Source: Chromera velia (Eukaryota; Sar; Chromeraceae). From it: a stretch of 54,496 bases of DNA. Shown here piece by piece: positions 1-11,371 of this stretch (positions are counted from its first letter, which is position 1; the number at the start of each line of letters is the position of its first letter). Below the pieces are notes generated by a model. It did no database searches, was not told where the DNA came from, and saw only the letters and a program-made list of their open reading frames with translations. The stretch covers positions 105,538 through 160,033 of the forward strand of contig JAHBMJ010004324.1 in NCBI GenBank assembly GCA_018398765.1, read 5' to 3'. Position numbers and translations under genes: made by a program.

Positions 1-49
<49 letters not shown>
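1..49. repeat. (CT)n microsatellite at window edge
   Basis: This is a pure CT dinucleotide run at the first base of the window. It lies in the intron upstream of the first visible monooxygenase exon. Its position at the edge suggests a possible assembly break. Confidence 0.95.
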
Positions 50-51
<2 letters not shown>

Positions 52-159
52 CTCTCGCTCTTTCTCGCTCGCTCGCTCTCGTGGTTTCCTCACGGAGGGG
101 TACGTGAATTGTGGGCGGCGAAGTGACGAGCACGCGTATTCGTATTATTAGGAGTATCG

Positions 160-193
<34 letters not shown>

Positions 194-380
194 CCACAAG
201 ATTCTTCAATGCATCATATCATCCCCTGCTCTCTCCTGAACTTGTGTTTGTGTGTCTATTTTGGTCGTTGGTGAAGGAGCGACCACGGAGGTTCCTGGTC
301 GGTGAGTCGATATCAATATATTGAAAAGCAATCTTGTGATTATCATGTACGGGTGGAGGGGAGGAAGATTGTGCGTGCAG

Positions 381-1475
381 GTCCCAGGTCTAGAGAATTT
401 CAAGGGGGATGTCTTCCATACCGGTTACTGGCCTCACTCGTCTGTGTCTCTGGAGTCAAAGAGGGTGGCTGTGGTGGGTTTCTTTACGGTGTTTCTTTGT
501 TTGTTTTCTTTTGTTCTATTTCTTCTTTCTTTTCCTTCTTCCTCCTGACGGGACCGCTCAGTGGTTTCGTTCCTTCTTTCTTTTTCTTTGCTTCCTCCCT
601 TGCTTCCTTCTTTCGTCCTTTCCTTTCCTTTCCTGTCTGTTTGCTTTCTCTTGATAAGTTGTGTTGCGTCCATGCATGCACAGTTTTTGTCCGTGGCTCT
701 CATTATCATGTAGTTGGACCATTCCACTGCACGATCTCTGCCATGTATGCAGGTGGGCTCTGGCTCCTCCGCCATCCAATGCGTTCCCGAGATTGCCAAG
801 ACAGCCAAGCACCTGACGGTCCTCCAACGAACTGCCAACTTCAGCATGCCCGCACACAACCACCCAATGGGGCCCGAGGAGGCACAGAGGCAGAAGGAGA
901 ACTACCCTGCTCTAAGGGAGGCACAGGCGAAATGCCCCTCCAGCATCGGCAGCTTCGAGAGAAGATTGGAGAAGGTCAAGACGGAGACAGAGGAACAGAG
1001 AAAAGAACGGTGGGCTCCGTGCACCTTTGCCATGGACTGCTTTGATGAACTTCCACAAGAATATCCAGATTCAGAGTGAACGGCTGTCACGAGTACACTG
1101 TGGAGGTATGTGAGGGTCATTCACACAGGATGATGGTGTGATTTTGATTTTGCAAGCCTGCATGAACACTCACTCCCCTGCCTGCAGTTTTGAGGAGCGA
1201 TGGAATCAGGGAGGGTTCTCGATGCTCGGATGCTACTCGGATCTGCTGACCGATGCGGAGGCCAACAGAGAGTGCGCAGAGTTCATCAGAGAGAAGATCA
1301 GAGCGACAGTGAAGGACGAAAAGACAGCTGAGAGGCTCTGCCCACACAGCCACCCTGTGGGAACAAAGAGGCCCTGCGTCGACCATGGATACTTTGAGAC
1401 CTTCAACAGGTCCGTCCGTCCGTCCGCCTGCCTGCCTGCCCCTCTATCTCTCTGACATGCTGTTTCTGTGTCTGC

Positions 1476-1542
<67 letters not shown>

Positions 1543-2771
1543 TAAAGAAAGGGAGAAGGAAAAGGAAGGAACGGGGACGGTATGTTAGAGTTCGGCTGGC
1601 TTCCTCTTGATTGCTGTTCAAGCAAATCTGTAGATGGATTCGCCCTGTGCACGCGGGCGGGGACGGAGTATCTTCTGATTGTTTCTCTTTTGGTGGATCC
1701 ACGATGAATCTGCCCTCCCTTCCTCCCGCCGTCTCTCCGTGAGACTATTCCTGCTCCTTTTTTGTTACAGGAGAAACGTAGAGCTGATCGACTTGAGGGA
1801 GGGCCGAGGACTTGAGGGGGCGACTCCGAATGGGCTCAGGGTGAATGGGAGGGAAATTGAGGTGGATGCGATCGTCTTCGCAACTGGGTGGGTATGTGGA
1901 GGGGCGGTGACGGTGTCTGTGGGTCAGGGAGTGGTGGAGTGAGCAAGCAAGCAGAAATGGCCATCCAAGAGAGAGGAGGGAGCGCGGTAGTTGGGGAGTT
2001 CATCCTAATGTCTGCATGTGTCTGTGTGTGTGAAGGTTTCGGGAAACCCTTTGATTCCTCTTGATTTTCTTTCTGTTGGCTCCCGGCCAGGTGTCCCTCC
2101 CTCCCTCACTGTGCGAGCTCTTCCTTCCAATTCTCCCTGCCTCCCCAGGGGGGCTTTTTAGGGCACTTGTAGAAGAAGAAACGTCATCTTCTTATTCAAG
2201 CGGCAGGCAAGTCTGTGCTTGATGGATGTGTCTTTTCGGTGTCCTGATCCGACAAACAGACCCCCTTCCTTCATCGTGTTCTTCTTGCTGCCTGCACATG
2301 CAGGTACGATGCCATGACGGGTGCCGTGACGGCGATCGAAATCGTGGGGATCGACGGGAAGCGTCTAAGAGAGAAGTGGGAGAACGGGCCCGTGACTTTC
2401 TTGGGACTTGCAGTGAGTTGGGAATTATTAATAAAGGCGGTTTCTTCCTCTTTTTTTGTCGAGCTCTGTCTGTCTTCCTCAAGTTTTTTTTCTTTTTCCG
2501 CATGCACAGGGCCTCTTTCGCTCCTTCGGCCCCCTCTCTGTCTTTTCCTCTCTTCATGTTTTCATGCTCTCTCTGCATAACCGTAACGGTCTTGCCTCCC
2601 TCCTGTCTCCATGCAGGTTTCGGGATTTCCGAATTTGTTCACGGTCACGGGCCCCCTCTCCCCCTCCGTGCTGACGAACATGCTCCCGACAATCGAACAC
2701 CATGTCGAGTGGATCACTGATGCCATCCTGTGGTCAGCAGGGGAACGTCTCTTGTGAGATGGCCGACGTCT

Positions 2772-2812
<41 letters not shown>

Positions 2813-3646
2813 GCACCGTTTTTGTGTAGTACTTGGCGCGCTTGTGTTCAAAGTGCTTTGGCTTTTGTTGGGCTGATCCTCTCCCATCGTGTTCTCATGA
2901 CGAGCGATTGGGCATCGAACGACTTCAAAGAAGAATCGAGCGTGAAGGTCTGCTTGCGTTTGATGGAACAGAATGAGGTCGAAGAGCTGAAGTGACTTGT
3001 CCGCCTGGGTAGTTGCGAAAAGGGAGCTGCTGTAAAGAAAGGAAAGTCGGAATCGGTCGAGAACTCAACTAGACATGTATAATTCGGCGTGCATGGAGGC
3101 TTCTTTTTTCCTTCTTGCGTCGGTCGCAATACACAACATAATTCGATCGGCTTGCCTGCGCGCAGGTGCCGCGTCGAGGGTGTCGAGGCGATGGAGGCGG
3201 AGGAGACGGCAGAGGCCGAGTGGGTGGAGCACGCGAGGGAATGTGCCGCTCGCACTCTGTACGTGCAGGCAGACAGCTGGTCAGTCAGTCGAGTCGCCAG
3301 TCCGTTGGTCAGTCAGCCAGTTAGTCTGTGACTTCGTCAGTGAGTAAGTCTTGTCACCAAGTTAGGCCGACAGGTGTCATAAAATAGTGAGAGGGCGAGG
3401 ACGGTGTTTTCGATAGAGAAACACAAGTAGAACAACATCCACCCCCCTCGGTGCAGGTACATGGGTACAAATGTGGAGGGAAAACCGAAAGGCATGATGG
3501 TGTACACTGCCGGAGTTCCAGAGTACCGACGGAGAGTCGAGGCCTTCCGATCCGAAGGCTACAGAGGTTTTGTGAAAAGACCGGAACCAAAAATGGGACA
3601 AGAGCCTCAGGTAACAGAGGGGAAGACTACAACAGCTGTAGCCTGA
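381..3646 (+). CDS. Baeyer-Villiger-type flavin monooxygenase, 3' part (8 exons)
   Basis: This is the C-terminal part (434 residues) of an FAD- and NADPH-dependent monooxygenase of the cyclohexanone/phenylacetone monooxygenase class, which inserts oxygen next to a ketone carbonyl. Exons by eye: 381-473, 753-1075, 1188-1409, 1771-1887, 2304-2412, 2617-2753, 3166-3279 and 3457-3646 (TGA). The phases agree throughout. Exon 1 carries the family fingerprint FxGxxxHxxxWP as FKGDVFHTGYWP. It runs into the NADPH Rossmann loop KRVAV/VGSGSSAIQ, split by an intron. Later blocks are EERWNQGGFS, GTKRPCVDHGYFETFNR, DAIVFATGYDAMTG, FLGLAVSGFPNLFTVTGP and SWYMGTNVEGKP, all in family order. The N-terminal FAD-binding exons are missing because the window starts inside the gene. 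The Rossmann loop ends GSGSSA where GxGSSG is usual. The end of exon 6 is uncertain: 2753 (gtgaga) or 2735 (gtcagc). The real substrate cannot be read from sequence. Confidence 0.9.
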
Positions 3647-3988
3647 GTGATTAAATCATTACATGCCAGTGTGCCATGTAGGCGTACCAACAGTAACTTG
3701 AACAGTTGCAAATGGTACTAACATTCTTTGCCTAGTTTTTGAAAAACAAAAAATGAATGCATTGATTGATGTATAATTTCCAAGTTGTTACTAAACTTGA
3801 TTGATAAAAAAATATTGCTTCGAGCCTGGCAGGGTAGGTTCGACTAGTAAATATGAAGTAGAGGCTTAGATTATACTCAAAACTATGCATTGTCACTATG
3901 GACTCGGAAGTTTACTAGTAGCGTTAAGTTAAGCGAAAAAATTAAAATCTTCCAATAAGTTCATTTATTATATGTTTATATACATATA

Positions 3989-4039
<51 letters not shown>

Positions 4040-4985
4040 TCATCCATTCTGTATTTTAAAATTTTATTTAAGTACGTTTTGCTTCTAGTCTGATTAGCAG
4101 CTAGCAATAGTAGTAAAACTATACCAAACCTGTCATTAAAATTGTTTTTCGCTTAAATTTGTGAGTTAGATGGGAACTGTTGTTGGGGAGGGGACGCGAT
4201 TAGGGACGTAGCTTCCAAATTGAACTTCTTAGTGAAGAAAACTCTCAGATTTCCACAGCTGATCGGTAAGGCACGATTCGGACCTCGATGTCACCCTCTC
4301 TGTGTGAGCAGCGTTCCCCCTCCTCCAATTTTGAGGGAGGGTACGGGGTTGGGTGGAGGGAATACTGCAAGAGTGCTTTTCTCATGAGACTCACTTTGGC
4401 TCTGCTCTCGCCCCCCGTGCCTGTGTTCATCCGTTTTGAAGTCATTCTGCCAGGAGTGTTCTTCTTCTCGTCTAGCCTCCCGAAGCGTCATGGATTCGCC
4501 TCTCGCCTTGTTCGATGCCTCACAGCCGCTCTGTGTCAGCGTCTGTCGAAGATCCTTTTGGGCCCTTTCAAGGAAAAGAATGGATCCTGGGCGCATGTGT
4601 GCGAAGAGGTGAAAGATTTTCATCAAATGTTTTTTAAAAGGCCGAAATCCCTCTCGAATGCATGCACGCAAGAATGCAACAATGCCCAGATAAAAGAGAC
4701 GCGGGTCCACATGCCAAACGCACGAATGCATAACGAGCCAAGCACCAAAGTGATCATCCGTGCAGTGTTCAGAACACATGACTTTTGCGGAATGATATGA
4801 ATCCATGCAACTGTGCTACAATTATATCCCAGAGAGAGCAAGATACAAAATCAGTCCTGTGTCTGCCTCGGCTCGCTCCCTGTCGTGTCTCAGAAGTCGC
4901 ACGAAGCGGGGGAGTTCTGCTTGGGAAAGGCTGACCACTTGCGTTCCAATTCGAAACTACGCAATCTGTTGTGTCGCCAATCTCC

Positions 4986-5026
<41 letters not shown>

Positions 5027-5657
5027 GCACGCACGCACACACACACACACACACACACACGCACGAGCACACGCACGCACATGCGCCCACATAAGAAAGG
5101 AAGGAAGAAAAGAAGGGGAGATAGAAAAATAGAGGGGGATAGGGAGAGAAGCAGAGAGGGAGAAAGAGAGTGGGACAGAAAGAAAGAAGGATAAAGAGAA
5201 AAATAGAGGGGGAGAGGGAGAGAAGGAGAGAGGGAGAAAGAGAGTGAGACAGAAAGAAAGAAAACAAGAAAGAAAGGAGAAAGAGTGAAAAGAAACTGAA
5301 TGAAAGAAATAAAGAAACAAAGAAGGAAACAGAGAGAAACAGAGAGACTTTTTGTCTACTTCTCCCACACACGCAAATATTAATAACATTATCCATTTCC
5401 ATTCTTCCTGTCTTGCTCGTTTGGGCTCGTAACGATCCCCTGTGAGAGCCTTCTTCATTTTGGACTTTCGTATATTTATATTACAATTTGTTCCGAACGA
5501 CACAGAAAGAAACGGCACGTACAACGATGGGAACAAATTGATCGTTAATTGTTTCTCTGTCTTTCTTATCCCACCCATGCACCCACTCGCGTATACCCAC
5601 CGTCTCGGAACGCCTCCATATCTGAGACCCGAGAGACCACTCCCTGCTTGTGGCAGT
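3647..5657. other. Convergent intergenic region, no gene supported
   Basis: This region separates the 3' ends of the monooxygenase (plus) and the exonuclease (minus). About 3660-4190 is strikingly AT-rich, with a (TA)n core. About 4290-4800 is open on both strands but matches nothing I recognise. From 4988 to 5080 there are (CA)n and (CACG)n runs, followed to about 5350 by purine-rich GA/GAAA sequence. I see no convincing exon. Confidence 0.6.
3929..4156. repeat. AT-rich inverted-repeat element with (TA)n core
   Basis: The 12-mer TTAAGCGAAAAA at 3929-3940 is repeated as its exact reverse complement at 4145-4156. Between them lies AT-rich DNA with a long TA run (about 3965-4040). The flanks of the arms also resemble each other. 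It could be a MITE-like remnant or a cruciform-forming sequence. No target-site duplication was confirmed. Confidence 0.5.
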
Positions 5658-5968
5658 TCAACTTAAAGTAAAGACATCTGGGCGACGCAGAGACCAGCAT
5701 TGCCTGCACAGCAGAAGCCCGGTAGGGAGGAAATGAAAGAGGACATTCAGAACAACGAATCATGTTCATGCAAGCGGCTCCGGAGAGAGAGGGAAAGAGA
5801 AAAGAGGAAAGGAAAAGGGGAAACATGAAAGAGTGGGGGGAAGACAAAGGGGGAGAGAAAGAGAGAAGAGAAACAGAGAGAGAAAGGGAGGCAAAGAAAC
5901 AGTGGAAGGGAAAGAGAGGGAAGGAGCAAGGGGGTGGGGGGGGAAAGAAAGAGGGAAAGAGACAGAGG

Positions 5969-6000
<32 letters not shown>

Positions 6001-6173
6001 CAGAGGGAGAGAGATTCACTTGCAGTCGGAGTCCCCTTTTCTCGAGGTCACTCTTTCTCTTTGCAAACGCGTTCAGGTGACAGTAGGAGACCCAGGCACT
6101 CGACCGGGAGACAACGGCCTCGCGAACAGCGTCTCCCCCCCCTGCACTTTCTCATACCACACACACACACACA

Positions 6174-6206
<33 letters not shown>

Positions 6207-7316
6207 GCGCGCGCGCACACGCACACGCACACACGTGTAACCCCCCCCCGTCTCTCTCTCTCTCTCACACACACACACAGACACACACACACAGACACAC
6301 ACACTGGGAGAGGGAGAGAGAGAGACGAGCACAGACACACACCCAAACCCAAACCCACACACACACTCAGAGAGAGAGAGAGAGAGAGAGAGTTGCAGTC
6401 GCCGCCGCGTGCCATGCCAACGATTGACCAACCGAGGGCTTCCTCCATTTTCCGTTGAAGAGGGCAGAGATGGATCACGTCTGCCACCGCGTACTCAATC
6501 AGATCCTGCACGCACGCACGGAAGGCAAGGCAAGGCAAGGAACGGGCCGGGGGGACGCAGAGATCCGCAGGGTACAAACGAGAGAGAGAAAAAGAAAGGA
6601 TAGAAAAGAAAGACAGAAACGGAGAAAAAATGGGACAAACGAGACAAAAGTTCAGAAGAAAAAGAACGCAACATGGAAGAAACGGAAAGAGAAAGAAGCA
6701 TCGCCCACTTTGTGCGAAGGCGCAGGAGAATTTGAGTATTTTGCGTCTTCGTGTCACAAGCAATGCCACCAACAGTCCAAGACTGCCTGGCTCCCTGGCT
6801 GACTTGGTGGGTGAGTTGGTGGGAGGCTGAAAGACAAACACACTGACAGATTGACTGACTCACTCACAGACATGAAGAGAGGCTGATAGACCAAATCACT
6901 GATAGACTAAAAAGACAGACACAACACATGACTAATTTACGGCCAGACAGAAAGACCGTCAGTCTATTTTGCATTCGATTCTTTCGACCCTTTGCGTCCA
7001 CAAGACGACACACAGCGAGAGTGATTTCTTTCCTGCCCGTTTACGTTTTCTTCCTCAATCACCCAAGAACATCCACACAGCAGACAGACAGACAGACAGA
7101 CAGACAGGCAGGCAGACAGACAGACAGACAAACAGCTCACGCACCAAGCAAGCTGTACATTCACCCTCCCATGCAATCACCAACCAGCCCAACCAAAAAA
7201 ACGTTGAGTTACTTCCCCCTGACCCTTTTGATGGGCCGAAAGAACCAAACATTCGGATCCTGGAGCATTCGAGTTGCGACTGGATTCTTCCGACGGTTGC
7301 TGCGGCAACACACACA

Positions 7317-7358
<42 letters not shown>

Positions 7359-9493
7359 AAGAAAGAGATGCAGAAGGCGGAGTGGAATTACAAAGCGAAA
7401 ATACACCCTTGCATCGATCACTGCACAAAGACCCGCCGGATTGTGGGTCAGAGGGCGCAACGCAGAAGAAACGGGGGGGCGGTGTAAGAGGGAATGGTGC
7501 AGGGAAGGGACAGAAGAGACAGAGGAGAGAGAACGTGTGTCGCCCGCCCCACGTGGGGAGTCCGTGAAGGTATGGAAGCTGCTGAGAAGGCACAGAAAGA
7601 ATCCAGCTTTTCGAGATGCAAGAAAAATGAAAAGACCACAAGCCGAAAAAGGGAACACAGAGAAGGCAGAGGGTGGGAGAGCACAAAAAAGATCTCTACA
7701 ACTGCGTTTTCTTGACTGTTCTGAACAAATCTGTGAACTAATTTTCGACGGCAATCTCGCACTGTCGACCTCGGACTGACTTCACGTGCAGGGCAGAGGA
7801 AAGCAACTCGTTTAACCCGATTTGATATTTATCTGGCTGCTGCTGTTGTGCCGCCTGCCCCCTCTCCTTCTCCTTTTCACTTGCTGCCTGATGCTCTCGT
7901 TCCGCCTCCTCACAGTCTCTCTTTCCCTCACAGTCCCCCGACGACGAAGAAGATAAAGGAGAAGAAAAAGACCTCGCGGAAGAGAGACCTGAGGACAGAG
8001 TACCGCCGCCTTGGCTCATCAGATGCGCCACCTGTGTATCAAAAACATTCCTTAATTCGACCCCTGCATACACGCACGCACACACACCCGCGCGAGCAGA
8101 CGGCGTGGACTGGGACCCTGGAACCCCGGATGAGATCGACGGAAAGACCATTTGAATTCTCTTGTGTTCATGACTAGATAGCTAACAAGGCAAGAAGTTT
8201 CAAAAGGAGACAACGAAAGAACAGAAAAGCAGACAACGAGGAAGTAGGCCCGAAAAAGACAGGCTAAGCACCCCTTCCACCTGCTCCATCCAATGATATT
8301 TCACATGATCAATGGAAAGACAGACCAGCAGGTAGATCGATTGTGTCAGTTTTCCCTTCTATGCTTTCCCTTTCATCTATCTGACTTCCTTTTTCAGACA
8401 GACAGACAGACAGACAAACAAACAAACAAACAGACAGACAGACAGACAAACAAACAAACAGACAGACAGACAAACAAACAAACAGACGGACAGACAGACA
8501 GGCAGACAGACAAACAAACAAACAGACAGACAGACAGACAAACAAACAGACAGACAGACAGACAAACAAACAAACAGACAGACAGACAGACAAACAAACA
8601 AACAAACAGACAGACAGACAGACAAACAAACAAACAGACAGACAGACAGACAAACAAACAAACAGACAGACAGACAGACAGACAAACAAACAAACAGACA
8701 GACAAACAAACAGACAGACAGACAGACAAACAAACAAACAAACAGACAGACAGACAGACAAACAAACAAACAGACAGACAAACAAACAAAAAGTGAGTCG
8801 GCAGAAACCGAATGCATGCAGAGAGAAGAGCGCAAAATCGGCAGCTATCGGACGCGTGCGGGTGAAGAGAGGGAGACCGGCAAGGCAAGAGGAAGATGAG
8901 TGGCTGGGTGGATGGATCACTAGAGGGCTGGTCGGAGACATGAAGTTCGACGATCAGGGATGGGACGAAGAAGAAAGGCAGGGGATTGATCGAGAGCATC
9001 GGAGAGTCAGAAAGAAAAAGCAGATCAGTGAGCGCTGAGATAGACAGGCTTGACGATCTGACATGATCGGCAGGCAAACCCGGATAGACAGGCCGACCGA
9101 CCGTGTTGATGGATAGACAGGCCGACCGACCGTGTTGATGGATAGACAGGCCGACCGACCGTGTTGATGAAAAAGTGCGGACGAATCCTCCCGGCAGTCG
9201 TGCATCTGCAGAAGGAAGGAAGGAAGGAAGGAAGGAAGGAATAATGAATGCAGGATTTGCTTTGTCATCAACACCTGATCAGATCAGGCGGGAGAAGTTT
9301 CTTGTGAGGCCATGAGAGGTGGGGGGACAAGAAAGGGGGGGAGGGGGGTAAGGGGGGACGGAAACAACTGACAGCCATCGAAAGAACGACAAACGAGCAT
9401 GGAGAAGACAAGGAACAAAGAGGATGCAAAAGAGGAGTCAGAGAGAGGGAGAGAGAGAGAGAGAGAGAAAGAAAGAAAGAAAGAAAGAAAGAA

Positions 9494-9525
<32 letters not shown>

Positions 9526-10217
9526 AAATAAAAACCTACCACCTTCAATATTTCAGTGCTTGTCAGAACAGGAGCGACCGTGTCAACAACCTGAGGGATC
9601 GAGAGAAGAAATACAGAATGAATTAATTGCTGCTTTTGGTCTCTCCCACTCGGTCAATGTACTCTCTCCTAAATCACGCCTTACTGCTATTCCTCTGTAT
9701 GAGAGACCATGTTATATCCCAGGGGGCGGAGGAAAGTCAGCTCCTCAAGTTCAACACGGAGGTAAATGCGAGAGATGACCCGGCAAACTGACCGACCTAC
9801 TGACTGTCTACTGCACATCGAACAAGCTCATACAGGCACAAAAGGAACAGGCACCGTCAGACAGGCAGGCAGGCAGGCAGGCAGACAGACGGACGGACGA
9901 AAAAAAAGACTACGCTGCCGTTCTTTCTGTTGACAGGTACACAGACAGACAGACTTTATGTTTCTTCTTCTTCTCCCTCCTTTTCTTCAAAGGATACACA
10001 GACTATATCGTCTTTTCTTCACTTCACTTTTTCCGAATCGCTTCCTTTCTTTCGGACAGACAGACAGACAGACAGACAGACAGCCAGACAGATTTCGTAC
10101 GACAGAGACAGGCTTCTGATTTCCTCTTCCCCCCCTCTCTTCTCGCTCGTTTCCTCAAATCCACCAAACAACATTTCCGGGTCTCGCGACACGTACAGAA
10201 ACCCCCCCGCCCCCCCC

Positions 10218-10252
<35 letters not shown>

Positions 10253-11371
10253 GCTACAGATCGACATGAGGCCTGGGAGACAGACAGGGAAACCAACAGA
10301 CACACAAATACGGGAAGACCGATCAGACGAGGCGACCCTTTCCTCTGTCGCCTCTGCTTCTTTCTGACTCAGAGAACCAGACAGGAGGACTCACAGAACC
10401 ACACAGGAAGGCAGACATGCAGACCCAGGAGCAGTCAATCAGGCAGAGAGACAGGTAGGTCCAAAGGTAGGCAGGCGAGCAGGCATGTGGAGCTAGAAGC
10501 AGCGAGACAGACGGGAACGTGAAGAAGAGTGGGGATCAGAGGGAATCAGATAAATATGAAAATAATGAACGAAAAAAAACCGACCCCATCCCTCAGAGTA
10601 TCCAAGAGGAAGACCTCCGAGTCCGTTGCCATTTGAAGAAGACAGAGCCGCCCGAAACGGCCCAGAGACACGCCTTCACAGTCCACTGCCACCGAGGCTG
10701 CCTCCATCAGACTGGCCACTCTGCATGCGTGAAACCGAGTGAAGATATTTGGGGAATTCGATTCAAGTTCTTTTCTTTCATCCAACTGCTTCTTTCAAAT
10801 GAGCAGAGCCACCACCCCCAGGTTCCACGATCGAAACGCAGGGCCCACTCATACATGGACAATCTATTTCTTGTTGGGAAGGCGACAGAAAATGTCTCCA
10901 TGCACGGTGTGGACGGGCTATGTGTCTCTGTGAATACGTCCCCCACCCTCTCCCGTCTGCCATGGCATCGCAGAATTTTCAACGCCATGCAGTCTCCTAT
11001 ACTCACGCCTTTTGTGCTGCGTCCTTAGAGTCAATGAATCTGATGCGTCGCGTAGTGGTCTCTGCGTAGAACCTCCGGAGGTCCTCAGGGATCTTCAACG
11101 ACACTGTGCCGCCAAGGGAATGTGAATTGGCGGTCGCATGGGGAGAAAGAGAACGAGATGCGGACTTGGAAGTCGAAGGAGGGGAACCCATTGAGGATTC
11201 GCCCCCCCGTTTCTCTCTGTGACCTGCTTCAGAAACTGCTGCGGAGCCAATCGCGTTGGTACCGAAAAAAAGACGAGACACGGAAGGAGGAGAGGGGAGA
11301 CGGAGACGGCAAAAAGCTGGTATTCCTTTCCCCAACACGCAAACGGGAGTTCGCCTCTTGAGAGCAGCCAT
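5658..11371 (-). CDS. DEDDy 3'-5' exonuclease domain protein (EXD1-like), 8 exons
   Basis: This is an RNase D/EXD-type exonuclease of about 359 residues that removes nucleotides from RNA or DNA 3' ends with two metal ions. Exons in transcript order: 11371-11007, 10720-10585, 9590-9540, 9205-9160, 8063-7781, 7299-7224, 6505-6429 and 5703-5658. Phases agree and the sum is 360 codons with the stop. Motif I is [17 protein letters not shown] (D135, E137). Motif II is MHDCREDS (D187). FDTQVAH follows. Motif III is EYAVADV (Y324, D328), preceded by DPNVWFFRP. All four acidic residues and the tyrosine are present. An insert of roughly 60 residues, rich in S, E and Q, sits between FDTQVAH and [12 protein letters not shown]. 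The start ATG at 11371 opens a basic, Ser-rich N-terminus that could be an organelle presequence; ATG 11449 is an in-frame alternative. The last 14-codon exon fits phase and stop but is weakly supported. The gene runs opposite to the CUE gene from a shared promoter region. Confidence 0.85.
5959..6391. repeat. Composite (GA)n/(CA)n microsatellites in exonuclease intron
   Basis: (GA)n at about 5959-6015, (CA)n at about 6161-6240 including a short CG alternation, and mixed CA/GA runs to 6391. They lie in the last intron of the minus-strand exonuclease gene and create long spurious open frames. Confidence 0.85.
7080..7132. repeat. (GACA)n microsatellite
   Basis: This GACA tetranucleotide array with a few GGCA variants is in the intron between exonuclease exons 6 and 7. 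(CA)n then (GA)n follow at about 7308-7358, just outside exon 6. Confidence 0.85.
8395..8790. repeat. Alternating (CAGA)n/(CAAA)n array with about 28-bp higher-order period
   Basis: Nearly 400 bp consist of blocks of about four CAGA followed by about three CAAA units, repeated around fourteen times with small block-length changes. It lies in the intron between exonuclease exons 4 and 5. It reads open on both strands without being coding. Confidence 0.9.
9082..9168. repeat. 29-bp minisatellite, three exact copies, overlapping a splice donor
   Basis: A 29-bp unit beginning GGATAGACAGGCCGACCGAC is present three times head to tail. On the minus strand the unit contains the end of exonuclease exon 4 and its donor (ATCAACACG/GTCGGT). 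The donor at 9160/9159 is therefore followed by two exact copies. Confidence 0.9.
9206..9535. repeat. (GAAG)n and (GAAA)n purine tracts
   Basis: GAAG repeats at about 9211-9241 and GAAA repeats at about 9465-9527. They lie in the short intron between exonuclease exons 3 and 4. On the minus (transcribed) sense they are pyrimidine-rich, and the GAAG run directly forms the polypyrimidine tract upstream of the acceptor at 9206. Confidence 0.85.

Noticed and set aside
302-1045. 247-residue open frame at the window start
   Set aside because: It runs in the wrong frame across two monooxygenase exons and the intron between them. The family motifs are in the other frame.
5118-5402. Purine-rich frames looking like charged or hydrophobic proteins
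   Set aside because: GA/GAAA simple sequence in intergenic DNA. The opposite strand gives Ser/Phe/Leu runs of the same origin.
8293-8941. Long open frames made of DRQT/NKQT or SVCLFVCL repeats on both strands
   Set aside because: They are pure translations of the CAGA/CAAA tetranucleotide array inside an intron of the exonuclease gene, with no other protein features.
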